From Plesiomonas shigelloides (GTDB lineage: Bacteria; Pseudomonadota; Gammaproteobacteria; Enterobacterales; CAMTGL01): DNA of 64,000 nucleotides. The notes under the pieces were generated by a model that saw only the letters and a program-made list of their open reading frames with translations, did no database searches and had not been told where the DNA came from. Below, one piece after another: positions 1 through 9,225 of this stretch (position 1 is its first letter; each line of letters opens with the position of its first letter). The position numbers were made by a program, and so were the translations under genes. The DNA is taken from the NCBI RefSeq assembly GCF_900087055.1, contig NZ_LT575468.1, positions 2,297,773 through 2,361,772 of the forward strand, read 5' to 3'.

Positions 1-1438
1 TCTGTCCGCCCGAGAGCATCACCCCACGCTCCCCCACCGGCGTATCATAGCCCTGTGGTAAACGCTCAATATCTTCCGCCACACAGGCCAATTCGGCGAC
101 ATAGCGAATTTGCTCCATACTGGCTTGCGGACGCCCAAACGCGATATTTTCCGCAATCGAAGCGGAAAACAAAAAGGGAGTTTGACTCACCACCGCCAGC
201 CGTTCACGCCACGCGTGCAACTTTAGATCGGCTAACGAAAGCTGGTGAAAGCAAATAGTACCTTGTTCATCGGTCAACGCGAATTGACGCTGGATCAAGG
301 CCAGCAACGTACTTTTTCCCGAGCCAGTCGCGCCACAAATCCCCAGCATCTGGCCCGGTTTGACTTGCAGCTGCACCGCTTGCAGCGCGGGGTGCTTGCC
401 TTCCGGATACGCAAAGCGCTGGACGTTAACATCCAGCACACCGCGCTCGGCAGGCAGATCCAGATGGCCATCCGGCACATCCGGCTCTTCGGCCAAGAGC
501 GCCTGAACCCGCACATACGCCGCACTGCCACGCTCAACAATATTGAACATCCACGCCATCGCCAACATCGGCCAAATCATCAAGCCCAGATACATGATGA
601 AGCTGGTCAACTGACCCAACGTCATGCTGCCATGCACTACCATCCAGCTACCGCCGCCTACCGCCAGCAGGTTGGCCATCGCGATAGCCACATAGATAGT
701 CGGGTCAAACTTCGCATCGACTTTGGCCACCGACATATTGCGCTGATTCGCATCGGCAGCCGCCTGCGCAAAATGTCCTTGCTGGCGTTTTTCTAAGCCA
801 AATGCTTTCACCATCCGAATACTGGTCAGGGTTTCTTGCACCGTGTTATTCAAACTGGAAAACGCGGCTTGCGCATGACGGAACCGATGATGCAGCTGAT
901 CGCCATAGCCTTTGATAAACCACGCCATAATCGGCATCGGTAGCAACGCCAGTAACGTCAATTGCCAACTGAGCTGAGTGCTCATGATGAACAGCACCGC
1001 CAATCCCTGCACCATGGAGTCGACCAGCGTCAGCACCCCTTCCCCCGCGGCAAACACCACGCGATCGATATCATTGGTGGAGCGCGCCATCAGATCGCCA
1101 GTACGGTGACGCAGATAAAAACGGCTGTGTTGACGACTGAGCTGCTGATAAATCGACTGGCGCAGCTCTACCGCCAACCGGTAAGAAGCACCAAAAAGTA
1201 ACACTCGCCACACCACCCGCAGGCCGTATACCAACACGGCACAGCCTAGCAGCAGAGCAATCCAACGCAGCAGATGCGCAGCATCCATCTGCTGTTTATC
1301 AATACCGTCGACAATCCGCCCGACAATGGTTGGCGGCAATAATTCGAGCAACGCGATAGAAACCAGTAGCCCGATGGCCCCAGCATAACGTCGCCACTGC
1401 TGACGAAAAAACCAGCTCAGTTGCCTGAACAATCCCAC
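1..1438 (-). CDS. mdlA: MdlA multidrug ABC exporter half, 3' end cut by window edge
   Basis: Fused membrane and ATPase half-transporter of the MdlA/SmdA type, normally paired with MdlB to form a heterodimeric inner-membrane exporter. I translated about 479 codons on the minus strand. The N-terminal part reads as a six-helix ABC exporter membrane domain (for example RRYAGAIGLLV, then the RHRTGDLMAR and FGASYRLAVELR segments shared with E. coli MdlA). A Walker A (GICGATGSGKST) follows near residue 380, and the window edge falls at the LSGGQ signature. The start is GTG 1438, preceded by AAAGGA at 7 nt; it gives MGLFRQLSW, matching the family N-terminus. Walker B and the C-terminus lie outside the window. 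Substrate is not determinable from sequence; family assignment is firm. Confidence 0.9.
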   Translation of the reverse strand, partial: MGLFRQLSWFFRQQWRRYAGAIGLLVSIALLELLPPTIVGRIVDGIDKQQMDAAHLLRWIALLLGCAVLVYGLRVVWRVLLFGASYRLAVELRQSIYQQLSRQHSRFYLRHRTGDLMARSTNDIDRVVFAAGEGVLTLVDSMVQGLAVLFIMSTQLSWQLTLLALLPMPIMAWFIKGYGDQLHHRFRHAQAAFSSLNNTVQETLTSIRMVKAFGLEKRQQGHFAQAAADANQRNMSVAKVDAKFDPTIYVAIAMANLLAVGGGSWMVVHGSMTLGQLTSFIMYLGLMIWPMLAMAWMFNIVERGSAAYVRVQALLAEEPDVPDGHLDLPAERGVLDVNVQRFAYPEGKHPALQAVQLQVKPGQMLGICGATGSGKSTLLALIQRQFALTDEQGTICFHQLSLADLKLHAWRERLAVVSQTPFLFSASIAENIAFGRPQASMEQIRYVAELACVAEDIERLPQGYDTPVGERGVMLSGGQ

Positions 1439-1523
1439 ACGACATCCTTTATTTTTTTCACATCAGAAATCAATACGTTAATATATGTATTGTCGAGAGC
1501 CGGATAGCATATAACAGCCACAA

Positions 1524-1542
1524 TGAAATGATAACCATTTTC
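1524..1542. promoter_or_regulatory. Fur-box-like palindrome
   Basis: The core AATGATAACCATT differs from the consensus Fur core AATGATAATCATT at one position; over the 19-bp Fur box about 14 positions match. It sits between the divergent mdlA start and the 1654 gene, so it could control either one in response to iron. Seen in sequence; the regulator is inferred. Confidence 0.4.
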
Positions 1543-1653
1543 ATTTAAAATCAGGGCGGCGAGTTATGTGTTTGCGTAAAAACGCAGCATCCTGCGTCTC
1601 CGGCACTTCGGGTTCCGGCCTTCCATTGTATGCAAAACAGAGTGGATCACACC

Positions 1654-2160
1654 ATGAGCGCACCATCAAGTTGCTACCTTGCCATCGCCCTGCAGGTTTC
1701 CTGCCACGAGCAGGATTTCTCCTGTGAAATTGATAATGAAATCATTGAATTGATGGCAAAGATTGTGACGCCTGAAGGACAATCCACTGCATCTTTCCAT
1801 GCCCTCATCCAGCCTAAACTGGAGCCGGAGCTTAGCGAAGAGTGTATACAGCACTCCGGCCTGAGTCAGCAGCAGATTGACGATGCGGACACCTTTCCCG
1901 ATGTCATGCAGCAATTGATGCACTGGCTGGCAGATTATCCGGTGAGTGGCTGGATGAGCTGGGGAAAAACCGATGCTGTGCTGCTGAGCGCCGACTGCGC
2001 CCGAACCGATGCGCCGTGGCCACTGCCTGATGACTTAGCCTACCTGGATGCGCGCCGCTGGGTGATGGGCAATAACGGCCAGATGCCATCTTCCAATGCG
2101 CCAATACAAACGCGTATCGATGCGTTGGTAGCCTTATTGCCGCACATGTTGGCGAACTAA
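1654..2160 (+). CDS. ERI-1/KapD-like exonuclease-fold protein lacking the catalytic DxE
   Basis: Protein of 168 residues (176 if the upstream ATG 1630 is used; the inner ATG 1654 has a weak GAGTGG at 8 nt, the outer none). It aligns by eye to the DEDDh 3'-5' exonuclease domain of the ERI-1/KapD type: YLAIALQVSC for the first strand, NEIIEL, then FHALIQPKLEPELSEEC and the SGLSQQQID block corresponding to the family's C.xLTGIxQxxVD. In active members the first strand carries D-x-E (IDLEATC); here it reads IALQVSC, so both acids are replaced (Ala12, Gln14). The second exo motif is WGKTD instead of WGxxD and the C-terminal H/D motif is not recognisable. Likely a catalytically inactive nucleic-acid-binding or regulatory relative. 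It is monocistronic, with a terminator 36 nt downstream. Function unknown. Confidence 0.75.
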   Translation: MSAPSSCYLAIALQVSCHEQDFSCEIDNEIIELMAKIVTPEGQSTASFHALIQPKLEPELSEECIQHSGLSQQQIDDADTFPDVMQQLMHWLADYPVSGWMSWGKTDAVLLSADCARTDAPWPLPDDLAYLDARRWVMGNNGQMPSSNAPIQTRIDALVALLPHMLAN

Positions 2161-2195
2161 CAGGCGATCCGCATTAACTATATAAAAATAAAAGC

Positions 2196-2229
2196 AAAAA
2201 TGCCGGACATCTTCATGACCGGCATTTTT
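2196..2229 (+). terminator. Intrinsic terminator after the 1654 gene
   Basis: An 11-bp stem, AAAAATGCCGG paired with CCGGCATTTTT, with a 12-nt loop and U-run. It lies between convergent genes and its A/T flanks allow it to act for tdk too. Confidence 0.8.
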
Positions 2230-2300
2230 ATCTCAATCTAACATCAGCAGCACACAAGGGACCAACCGCGCACTACATACATGCCGTAGAGCAGAGGCGA

Positions 2301-2882
2301 TTACTTGTTATCGAATGCGGCTTTATAGTGTTTGCGGCACACCGAAACGTAACTTTCATTACCGCCGATCTGCACCTGCTCACCGTCACGCATCGCCACG
2401 CCATCGGCATTGAGGCGCAGCACCATATTGGCCTTGCGTCCGCAATAGCAGATAGTTTTCAGCTCAACCAGCTTATCTGCCCACGCCAACAGGTATTTAC
2501 TGCCAAGGAACAGCTCACCTTGGAAGTCAGTACGTAAGCCATAGCACAATACTGGGATGTCCAAACGATCGACCACATCGGTCAACTGCTCGACTTGTTC
2601 ACGACTGAGGAACTGGCATTCGTCAATCAACACGCAATCTATCGGCTGCGTTTGATGCTCGGCATCAATGCAGGCCAACAGATCTGTCTGCGGAGAAAAC
2701 AGTAACGCATCAGCCGATAAACCAATGCGGGAGCTGATTTTCCCTACACCAAAGCGGTTATCAATTTCGGCGGTGAAAATCAGGGTACGCAGGCCACGCT
2801 CCTGATAGTTATAAGACGACTGTAACAACGCGGTCGATTTCCCCGCATTCATCGCTGAATAGTAAAAATAGAGCTGCGCCAT
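2301..2882 (-). CDS. tdk: Thymidine kinase
   Basis: Type II thymidine kinase of 193 residues, the usual length. It phosphorylates thymidine (and deoxyuridine) to dTMP with ATP in the salvage pathway, in the cytoplasm. Visible features are the P-loop MNAGKST at residues 11-17, the Walker B-like DECQF near residue 88, the lasso/zinc region with CYCGRK and a later CRKH supplying the four zinc-ligand positions, and the nucleoside-binding [10 protein letters not shown] segment near the C-terminus. In E. coli tdk lies just beyond hns; here an NhaC-family transporter gene separates them. Confidence 0.97.
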   Translation of the reverse strand: MAQLYFYYSAMNAGKSTALLQSSYNYQERGLRTLIFTAEIDNRFGVGKISSRIGLSADALLFSPQTDLLACIDAEHQTQPIDCVLIDECQFLSREQVEQLTDVVDRLDIPVLCYGLRTDFQGELFLGSKYLLAWADKLVELKTICYCGRKANMVLRLNADGVAMRDGEQVQIGGNESYVSVCRKHYKAAFDNK

Positions 2883-2968
2883 GCGCCAAACTACTCCTGT
2901 GTAACACTAAAAATTCAAACCCAAAGAACGAACAGCAGCGGAAAATAAAACCACAACACACAGATAAA

Positions 2969-2990
2969 AAAAGAGGCGGTTACCCGCCCC
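2969..2990 (-). terminator. Terminator of the NhaC-family gene
   Basis: Read on the minus strand: GGCGG paired with CCGCC (short loop), followed by CTCTTTTTTT. It starts within 10 nt of the stop codon at 2997. Confidence 0.7.
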
Positions 2991-2996
2991 TTCTTA

Positions 2997-4583
2997 TCAT
3001 ACTGCTTTTATCGCCACAGGTCGTGGCTGCAGGAAATAAAAGATGCCAATCATGGTAGTGAACAGGACACCGGTCACGGCCAACCCGACCCACGCTGACT
3101 GCGTCATGCCCAGCGCAATAAAGCCACCCGCCGACACCCCCGCAACCGCTAAGGTGTATGGCAACTGCGTCGTCACGTGATCTAAGTGATTACAGTGCGC
3201 GCCAGTGGAGGACAAGATAGTGGTATCGGAAATCGGTGAACAGTGATCGCCAAATACCGCGCCCGCCATAACCGCAGCCATGGATGGTAACAGCATGGCG
3301 ATATCCGCCGCAGCCGCCATATCCGCCGCAATCGGCAGCATGATCCCAAATGTACCCCAGCTAGTGCCGGTGGAAAACGCCATCAGACCCGCCACCATAA
3401 ACAGCAGCACCGGCAGCAGGCTCAGTGGCAAGTTGCCCTGAATCAACGACGACAGGTACTTACCGGTCGACATATCCTTGATCACCGCACCGATAGTCCA
3501 AGCAAACAGCAGGATATAGACTGCAGGCAACATTGAGCGCATACCGCTGAGCAGTGCTTGCAGCAGATCGGCCATCGCCACACGCTGACGCACGGTGGTC
3601 AACACCGATAACAACAGACCCACACAGCCACCGCTCACCAGTGACAGGCCAACATTGGTATTTTCAAACGCACCGATAATGCCAAATGGCTGATTATTGG
3701 CGGCCAGTACCTGATAACCGGTAAACAGCATCGCCGAAACGGTCACGACGACTAACGCAATAATCGGGATCAGCAGATCAGAAACTCGACCGGACTCCAG
3801 CTCACGCACGCTAAAGCCGTGATCGTTGCTCTGCTCTTCCATCTCACGGCCGGTCAGGGAGATCCCTTCGCTGGCCATGCGCTCATGACGACGCATCGGA
3901 CCGATATTCAGTGACAACCAAGACACCACCAGCACCATCACCAGCGCAAAAATGGCGTACAGGTTCATCGGCACCATAGCAACAAACGCGCCCAACGGGG
4001 TGTATTCGGTCACACCGTGTGTGGTCAAAATACCACCAATAATGGTGATAATGTACGCCCCCCAGCTAGACGCCGGCATCATCACGCACACCGGTGCGGC
4101 GGTGGAGTCCAGAATATAGGCCAGCTTGGCACGCGAAATATGAGCGCGATCGGTTACTGGGCGAGCAATCGAGCCTACGGCCAAACTGTTAAAATAGTCA
4201 TCAATAAAGATGAAGGCACCTAAGAATACGGTCAGCAACTTAGCGCCACGTTGTGTCTTAATCCGCTGTCTGGCCCACTGCGCAAAAGCGCGGCTACCAC
4301 CAGAAAGCGTTAACATCGCGGTCATTCCGCCCAGCAAGAATAAAAACAGCAGAATATGAATGTTCCACCAGTTCAGCGCGCCATCATCCCACACCAATGC
4401 CGTGGCTTTTTGTTGTAAATAGCCCAGTGCATTTAATGGTGAGAATTGCGTTAATAGCAGCGCACCCAGAACAATCCCCATTCCTAGCGAAAAAAGAACG
4501 CGGCGGGTAACAACAGCGAGAACCAGTGCAGTGAAAGGGGGCAAAACCGCCCAAAATGAATTGGAATAATCAACAATATTCAT
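2997..4583 (-). CDS. NhaC-superfamily transporter, probable lysine transporter (LysW-like)
   Basis: Integral membrane protein of 528 residues with about a dozen hydrophobic segments, typical of the NhaC Na+/H+ antiporter superfamily. Family hallmarks include the IFIDDYFNSLAVG segment near residue 125 and the C-terminal GTSWGTFGIMLP and GDHCSPISDTT motifs. The gene would usually be labelled Na+/H+ antiporter. The mRNA leader, however, carries a full lysine riboswitch (4671-4850). Comparative genomics of lysine regulation has named such riboswitch-linked NhaC-family genes lysW and proposed that they import lysine. I therefore favour lysine transport, probably cation-coupled; substrate is inference. 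Start ATG 4583 has AAGGTAAAG just upstream. Transcribed alone, with its own terminator. Confidence 0.85.
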   Translation of the reverse strand: MNIVDYSNSFWAVLPPFTALVLAVVTRRVLFSLGMGIVLGALLLTQFSPLNALGYLQQKATALVWDDGALNWWNIHILLFLFLLGGMTAMLTLSGGSRAFAQWARQRIKTQRGAKLLTVFLGAFIFIDDYFNSLAVGSIARPVTDRAHISRAKLAYILDSTAAPVCVMMPASSWGAYIITIIGGILTTHGVTEYTPLGAFVAMVPMNLYAIFALVMVLVVSWLSLNIGPMRRHERMASEGISLTGREMEEQSNDHGFSVRELESGRVSDLLIPIIALVVVTVSAMLFTGYQVLAANNQPFGIIGAFENTNVGLSLVSGGCVGLLLSVLTTVRQRVAMADLLQALLSGMRSMLPAVYILLFAWTIGAVIKDMSTGKYLSSLIQGNLPLSLLPVLLFMVAGLMAFSTGTSWGTFGIMLPIAADMAAAADIAMLLPSMAAVMAGAVFGDHCSPISDTTILSSTGAHCNHLDHVTTQLPYTLAVAGVSAGGFIALGMTQSAWVGLAVTGVLFTTMIGIFYFLQPRPVAIKAV

Positions 4584-4589
4584 GATCTT

Positions 4590-4640
4590 TACCTTAAAAG
4601 TACGGCGAAGATCTACTGACAGTCAAATGACTAAAGGTAC
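4590..4640 (-). promoter_or_regulatory. Possible SD-sequestering helix of the riboswitch
   Basis: On the minus strand the Shine-Dalgarno AAGGTA (4590-4595) is the complement of TACCTT inside GTACCTTT (4633-4640), located between the aptamer and the start codon. No U-run terminator is seen here, so this hints at translational rather than transcriptional control. Inference from base pairing only. Confidence 0.4.
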
Positions 4641-4670
4641 GGAACAACGAACATGTGCACCAAAACCAAC

Positions 4671-4850
4671 CAGTAGCGCTCCATAGTGTAATAAACAAAC
4701 TTATGACTATGGCAGTGCAAGCCCTGTTCGAGAATTGCACCAGCCAGAAGGCTTCGATAGCGGTTCTGACTTCGGCGCTGGCTCCTTTCGCTGTCAATCT
4801 CTGGCATCACCCTCCTGACAGTTACTGATAAACAGCGCACCTCTACTTTT
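4671..4850 (-). promoter_or_regulatory. Lysine riboswitch (L box) aptamer
   Basis: Read on the minus strand, the leader contains the conserved lysine-aptamer landmarks in order and spacing: AGTAGAGGTGCGC at the 5' side of P1/junction, ATCAGTAA, GAAAGGA, GCCGAAG, the GGTGCAA...CTTGCACTGCC arm, the ATAGTC...ACTAT arm, and GGAGCGCTACT closing P1 (AGTAG paired with CTACT). Total about 180 nt, the normal size. The class binds free lysine and lowers expression of lysine synthesis or uptake genes. It precedes the NhaC-family gene by about 90 nt. Confidence 0.9.
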
Positions 4851-5180
4851 CTGTAGCGAAATCCATAGTAACAATTTATTTCAGTGATGCAATGCAAAAA
4901 TTCGGTTTTCCGCCAAGAATTTTTCACTTAAAAATCACACAATTAAATAAGAAAGAATGACAGATATTCAGATTCTGTTTGCAATCTACTTATGGATAAC
5001 AGGGACATTAAATAGATTTTTTGATGACAGATCCGAATATTTGTTATTAATTTTATTTTTCATCTTTTAATGATGTACTTTTAAATCGCATTTATTTATC
5101 TTTGATTACTGATCCAATTAGATTTGCTGTGCGCATTTAATACAGCATAAGAAACAATAAATTTCTCCGAGATAAATACG
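4851..5180. other. AT-rich intergenic region between riboswitch and hns
   Basis: Holds the promoter of the riboswitch transcript (minus) and of hns (plus). The half next to hns (4930-5170) is strongly AT-rich with many A/T runs, as expected for an autorepressed hns promoter. I see no gene; short ORFs here are not supported. Confidence 0.5.
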
Positions 5181-5591
5181 ATGAGCGACATGATTAAGCT
5201 GTTAACCAATATTCGTAACATGCGAGCTCTGGCCCGCGAGCTTCCTATGGAACAACTGGATGATATGCTGGAAAAGCTGACCACTGTGGTGGAAGAGCGC
5301 CGTCATGAAGCCGAACAAAATCGGGCTGAAAATGAAGAGCGTCAGCGTAAATTGCAGCAATACCGCGAAATGCTGATTGCTGACGGCATTGATCCTAACG
5401 AACTGCTGAATCTGCTGGCTGATAATGCACCAGCGAAAAAATCTAAGCGCGCAGCTCGCCCAGCCAAATACGAATACCGTGATGAAAATGGTGAGTTAAA
5501 AACCTGGACAGGCCAAGGCCGCACGCCAGCGCTGATCAAAAAAGCACTGGAAGAAGGTGCTAGCCTGGAAAGCTTTGCCATCACCGCTTAA
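5181..5591 (+). CDS. hns: H-NS nucleoid-associated protein
   Basis: H-NS family protein, 136 residues (E. coli 137). It binds AT-rich, curved DNA and silences horizontally acquired and stress genes. The N-terminal helical oligomerisation domain (residues 1-70, heptad-rich, with ERRHEAEQN region) is followed by a basic linker ([16 protein letters not shown]) and the C-terminal DNA-binding domain, with the core motif TWTGQGRTP near residue 113, where QGR is the AT-hook-like minor-groove loop. The position close to galU and tdk matches E. coli, which supports a chromosomal hns rather than a plasmid paralogue. Its upstream region is AT-rich, consistent with autorepression. Start ATG 5181 gives MSDMIKLL. 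Confidence 0.95.
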   Translation: MSDMIKLLTNIRNMRALARELPMEQLDDMLEKLTTVVEERRHEAEQNRAENEERQRKLQQYREMLIADGIDPNELLNLLADNAPAKKSKRAARPAKYEYRDENGELKTWTGQGRTPALIKKALEEGASLESFAITA

Positions 5592-5650
5592 GTTTATTTC
5601 GGCCCATCACGCTTTTCACTGCGGATGGATTCGAGAGTCATGACTCCAAT

Positions 5651-5681
5651 AAAAAAGCGCCGATAATCGGCGCTTTTTTTT
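5651..5681 (+). terminator. Terminator of hns
   Basis: AAAAAAGCGCCGA paired with TCGGCGCTTTTTT around a very short loop, with a U-run on both strands. It can also stop the minus-strand nucleotide-sugar operon that ends at 5753. Confidence 0.85.
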
Positions 5682-5752
5682 ATGTCAGACTGCATTTTTG
5701 GCGTTTTCAGTTTCTGTGCTTTCTGTCTGACTCAAACCTACTCTATTTATAT

Positions 5753-6760
5753 TTATTGCTGATAAAACTCACGATACCAGTCAACAAACTGCTGAACGCC
5801 ATCACGTACCGTCGTTTTCGGCTTAAAGCCGATAGTCTTGTACAACTCAGACGTATCAGAGCTGGTATTTAGCACATCGCCGGGCTGAATTGGTAGCATG
5901 TTTTTCTGTGCTTCCATACCCAGTGCCGACTCCAGCGCTTCGATATACTCCATCAACATCACCGGTTCATTATTACCGATGTTGTACACTTTATACGGCG
6001 CAGAGCTAGTAGCTGGTGAACCGGTTTCCACCGTCCACTCTGGGTTTGGTTGTGGGATCACATCCTGCAAACGCACAATCGATTCCACGATATCATCGAT
6101 AAAGGTGAAATCACGCTGCATATTACCGTAGTTATACACATCAATCGGTTCACCGGCCAAAATCGCTTTGGTGAACTTGAACAGCGCCATATCAGGGCGT
6201 CCCCACGGACCATACACGGTAAAGAAACGCAGGCCTGTAGTTGGGATCCCATACAGATGGGAATAGGTATGCGCCATCAGCTCATTGGCTTTTTTAGTGG
6301 CCGCATACAGCGAGATCGGGTGGTCGACCGAATCATCCGTCGAGAACGGCATCTTACGGTTCAAGCCGTACACGGAGCTGGAGGATGCATACAGCAGATG
6401 CTGAACCTTATTGTGTCGGCAACCTTCCAGAATATTGGCAAAGCCCACCAGATTGGAGTCTACGTACTCCATCGGTTTTTCCAGCGAATAACGCACACCG
6501 GCTTGCGCCGCTAAGTTAATCACGCGATCAAACTGCTCACGGGCGAACAACGTCGCCATACCATCGCGATCAGCCAAATCCAGTGGATAAAAACTGAACT
6601 GTGCATGTGGGGTTAAGCGAGCTAGGCGCGCTTGTTTCAGGCTCACATCGTAATAATCGTTAAGATTATCAATACCGACCACCTGATGACCGAGCGCCAA
6701 CAGACGCTCACTCAGACTAGCTCCGATAAAACCGGCCGCGCCGGTAACCAGAAATTTCAT
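5753..6760 (-). CDS. UDP-glucuronate 4-epimerase
   Basis: Short-chain dehydrogenase/epimerase of 335 residues. It interconverts UDP-glucuronate and UDP-galacturonate with bound NAD. Visible features: the Rossmann GAAGFIG motif at residues 7-13, LAAQAGVRYSLEKP (typical of UDP-GlcA epimerases rather than GalE), a Ser-rich SSSSVYG block, and the catalytic YAATK near residue 152. It is the last gene of the galU-galE-ugd operon, which supplies its substrate through Ugd, so its product UDP-GalA presumably goes to LPS core, O-antigen or capsule. Start ATG 6760 gives MKFLVTGAAG. The same family carries names such as uge, gla and wbnF; I leave the symbol empty. Confidence 0.9.
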   Translation of the reverse strand: MKFLVTGAAGFIGASLSERLLALGHQVVGIDNLNDYYDVSLKQARLARLTPHAQFSFYPLDLADRDGMATLFAREQFDRVINLAAQAGVRYSLEKPMEYVDSNLVGFANILEGCRHNKVQHLLYASSSSVYGLNRKMPFSTDDSVDHPISLYAATKKANELMAHTYSHLYGIPTTGLRFFTVYGPWGRPDMALFKFTKAILAGEPIDVYNYGNMQRDFTFIDDIVESIVRLQDVIPQPNPEWTVETGSPATSSAPYKVYNIGNNEPVMLMEYIEALESALGMEAQKNMLPIQPGDVLNTSSDTSELYKTIGFKPKTTVRDGVQQFVDWYREFYQQ

Positions 6761-6807
6761 TGTCTTGCCTTACTGATAAAACTCACTATGTCACCTATCC
6801 ATCGCCC

Positions 6808-8157
6808 TTATGCGGATGGACCGGCCTGTACTGACGCCCCACGACCAATGGCGTAGTAGGTGAAACCACGTTTTTGCATACGCTCTGGCTCGTACAGGTT
6901 ACGCCCATCAAAAATGACTGGATGACGCAGCTTGTCTTTGAGCAAATCAAAATCTGGCGCCCGGAAATTCTGCCATTCGGTACAGATGATCAGTGCATCG
7001 GCATTATTCAGCGCAGCATCTTTCGTTCCCAGCAGCAGCAAGTCATCACGCAGACCGTAGATGCGCTGCGTTTCTTCCATCGCTTCTGGATCATAGGCCT
7101 GAACCTTGGCGCCGGCTTGCCACAACTCCTCCATCAATACGCGGCTAGAAGCTTCGCGCATATCATCCGTGTTCGGCTTGAAAGACAGCCCCCACAGAGC
7201 GAATGTTTTGCCACGCAGATCTTCACCAAAGTGCTGCTTAATCAGAGTTGGTAAACGGTATTTCTGACGATTGTTCACCGCCTCAACCGCTTGCAGCAAC
7301 TGTGGCTGATAGCCAATTGATTCGGAAGTCCGCACCAGAGCCTGCACATCTTTCGGGAAGCAAGAGCCGCCGTAGCCACAACCAGGATAGATAAAGTGGT
7401 AGCCAATACGCGGATCAGAGCCGATCCCTTTACGTACCATTTCGATATCGGCGCCCAGACGCTCTGCCAGATTCGCCATCTCGTTCATGAAGCTGATTTT
7501 GGTCGCCAACATGCAGTTGGCTGCATATTTGGTCAGCTCGGCGCTGCGCACATCCATGCAGATCAAACGATCGTGGTTACGGTTAAATGGCGCGTACAGT
7601 TCACGCATCATTTCAACCGCATCGGCGTTATCAGAACCAATCACTATGCGATCGGGTTTCATGCAGTCAGAAACCGCTGCGCCCTCTTTGAGAAACTCTG
7701 GGTTAGATACCACATCAAAGGCCAGCTCTGAACCGCGCGCTTGCAGAACTTCGGTAATCGCGGCACGCACTTTATCTGCGGTACCGACCGGAACCGTGGA
7801 TTTATCCACCACAATTTTGTGTGATTGCATGTGAGTGGCGATGGTTTTCGCTACCGCCAACACATATTGCAGATCTGCTGAACCATCTTCATCAGGCGGT
7901 GTACCCACAGCAATGAATTGAATCTCGCCATGATCGACACCGGATTTGGCATCGGTAGTAAAGGTCAGGCGACCTGCAGCATAATTACTCTTTACCAGCG
8001 GAGTTAGACCCGGCTCATAAATTGGGATAATGCCGTTTTTCAAATTCTCAACTTTGCGGGCATCAACGTCGACACACATCACGTCATGACCGACCTCAGC
8101 GAGTACGGCTGCCTGAACCAGCCCCACATACCCGATACCAAATACGGTAACCTTCAT
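6808..8157 (-). CDS. ugd: UDP-glucose 6-dehydrogenase
   Basis: Oxidises UDP-glucose to UDP-glucuronate with two NAD+ (449 residues, the longer Ugd class). The N-terminal Rossmann motif is [10 protein letters not shown] at residues 7-16. The catalytic cysteine lies in [12 protein letters not shown] near residue 265, with the conserved lysine motif [16 protein letters not shown] near residue 210. The C-terminal UDP-binding domain carries [15 protein letters not shown]. It sits 33 nt after galE and 47 nt before the UDP-GlcA epimerase gene, so the three are very probably co-transcribed. Confidence 0.97.
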   Translation of the reverse strand: MKVTVFGIGYVGLVQAAVLAEVGHDVMCVDVDARKVENLKNGIIPIYEPGLTPLVKSNYAAGRLTFTTDAKSGVDHGEIQFIAVGTPPDEDGSADLQYVLAVAKTIATHMQSHKIVVDKSTVPVGTADKVRAAITEVLQARGSELAFDVVSNPEFLKEGAAVSDCMKPDRIVIGSDNADAVEMMRELYAPFNRNHDRLICMDVRSAELTKYAANCMLATKISFMNEMANLAERLGADIEMVRKGIGSDPRIGYHFIYPGCGYGGSCFPKDVQALVRTSESIGYQPQLLQAVEAVNNRQKYRLPTLIKQHFGEDLRGKTFALWGLSFKPNTDDMREASSRVLMEELWQAGAKVQAYDPEAMEETQRIYGLRDDLLLLGTKDAALNNADALIICTEWQNFRAPDFDLLKDKLRHPVIFDGRNLYEPERMQKRGFTYYAIGRGASVQAGPSA

Positions 8158-8189
8158 TACTGTCTCTCTGTAAATCGAACTACGAAAAA

Positions 8190-9203
8190 TTAATCTTTAT
8201 AGCCATTAGGGTTCTGGCTTTGCCAGCGCCAGGTATCTGCCATCATCTCTGGCAACCCACGCTCGGCACGCCATCCCAGCTCTTGTGCAGCCAAGTCAGG
8301 CTCCGCATAGCACACGGCAATATCACCCGGACGACGAGCAACCACCTGATACGGCACCGCTCGGCCACTTGCCTGTTCAAATGCTTTCACCATCTCCAGA
8401 ACAGAATAGCCCTGCCCTGTGCCGAGGTTAAAGGTAAACACCCCATGACGATCGGCAATGTATTGCAGCGCTTTCAAATGGCCAAGAGATAAATCCACCA
8501 CGTGAATATAATCACGCACCCCAGTACCATCCGGCGTTGGATAATCATTCCCAAACACTGACAACTGCTTCAAACGACCTATCGCTACTTGAGCAATGTA
8601 TGGCAGTAAATTATTCGGAATACCATTCGGATCTTCACCAATCTGGCCACTAATGTGCGCCCCGACTGGGTTGAAGTAACGCAACAAGACCACTGACCAG
8701 CGCGGATCCGCGGCAACTATGTCTCGCAACATTTCTTCAACCATCAGTTTAGAGCGGCCATACGGATTGGTCGCACTGGTCGGAAAATGTTCTTGAATCG
8801 GTACGGTGTGCGGATCGCCATACACGGTCGCCGATGAGCTGAACACCAAGCGAAACACGCCAGCGCGCTCCATCTCTTCGCACAGCACCAGTGTTGCCGC
8901 AATATTATTCTGGTAATACTTGAGCGGAATTTGGGTCGATTCCCCTACCGCTTTCAATCCTGCGAAATGGATCACCGCATCGATCGCGTGCTGCGCAAAA
9001 ATAGTCTGCAGTGCACTGCGATCGCATACGTCAGCTTCATAGAACGTCACGCTACGGCCAGTTAGCGCTTCCACACGACGTAATGATTCGCGGCTGGAGT
9101 TGCACAAGTTATCAATGACTACAACATCATTGCCGCTGTTTAGCAGCTCCAACACGGTATGACTGCCAATATAACCGGCACCACCGGTAACCAGAATGGC
9201 CAT
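8190..9203 (-). CDS. galE: UDP-glucose 4-epimerase
   Basis: Interconverts UDP-glucose and UDP-galactose (337 residues; E. coli 338). The start is ATG 9203, which gives [16 protein letters not shown] and has AAGGA upstream; an in-frame TTG six codons earlier is less likely. Visible are GGAGYIG at residues 7-13, the [10 protein letters not shown] block, and the catalytic Y-x3-K in [12 protein letters not shown] near residue 149. It follows galU with a 22-nt gap. In this operon it serves nucleotide-sugar supply for surface glycans; there is no galK or galT nearby that would point to galactose catabolism. Confidence 0.95.
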   Translation of the reverse strand: MAILVTGGAGYIGSHTVLELLNSGNDVVVIDNLCNSSRESLRRVEALTGRSVTFYEADVCDRSALQTIFAQHAIDAVIHFAGLKAVGESTQIPLKYYQNNIAATLVLCEEMERAGVFRLVFSSSATVYGDPHTVPIQEHFPTSATNPYGRSKLMVEEMLRDIVAADPRWSVVLLRYFNPVGAHISGQIGEDPNGIPNNLLPYIAQVAIGRLKQLSVFGNDYPTPDGTGVRDYIHVVDLSLGHLKALQYIADRHGVFTFNLGTGQGYSVLEMVKAFEQASGRAVPYQVVARRPGDIAVCYAEPDLAAQELGWRAERGLPEMMADTWRWQSQNPNGYKD

Positions 9204-9225
9204 GCTCTTGGTATCCTTCAATCAA

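Noticed and set aside
4594-4927. Small minus-strand frames upstream of the NhaC-family gene
   Set aside because: They cover the lysine riboswitch, a structured non-coding leader.
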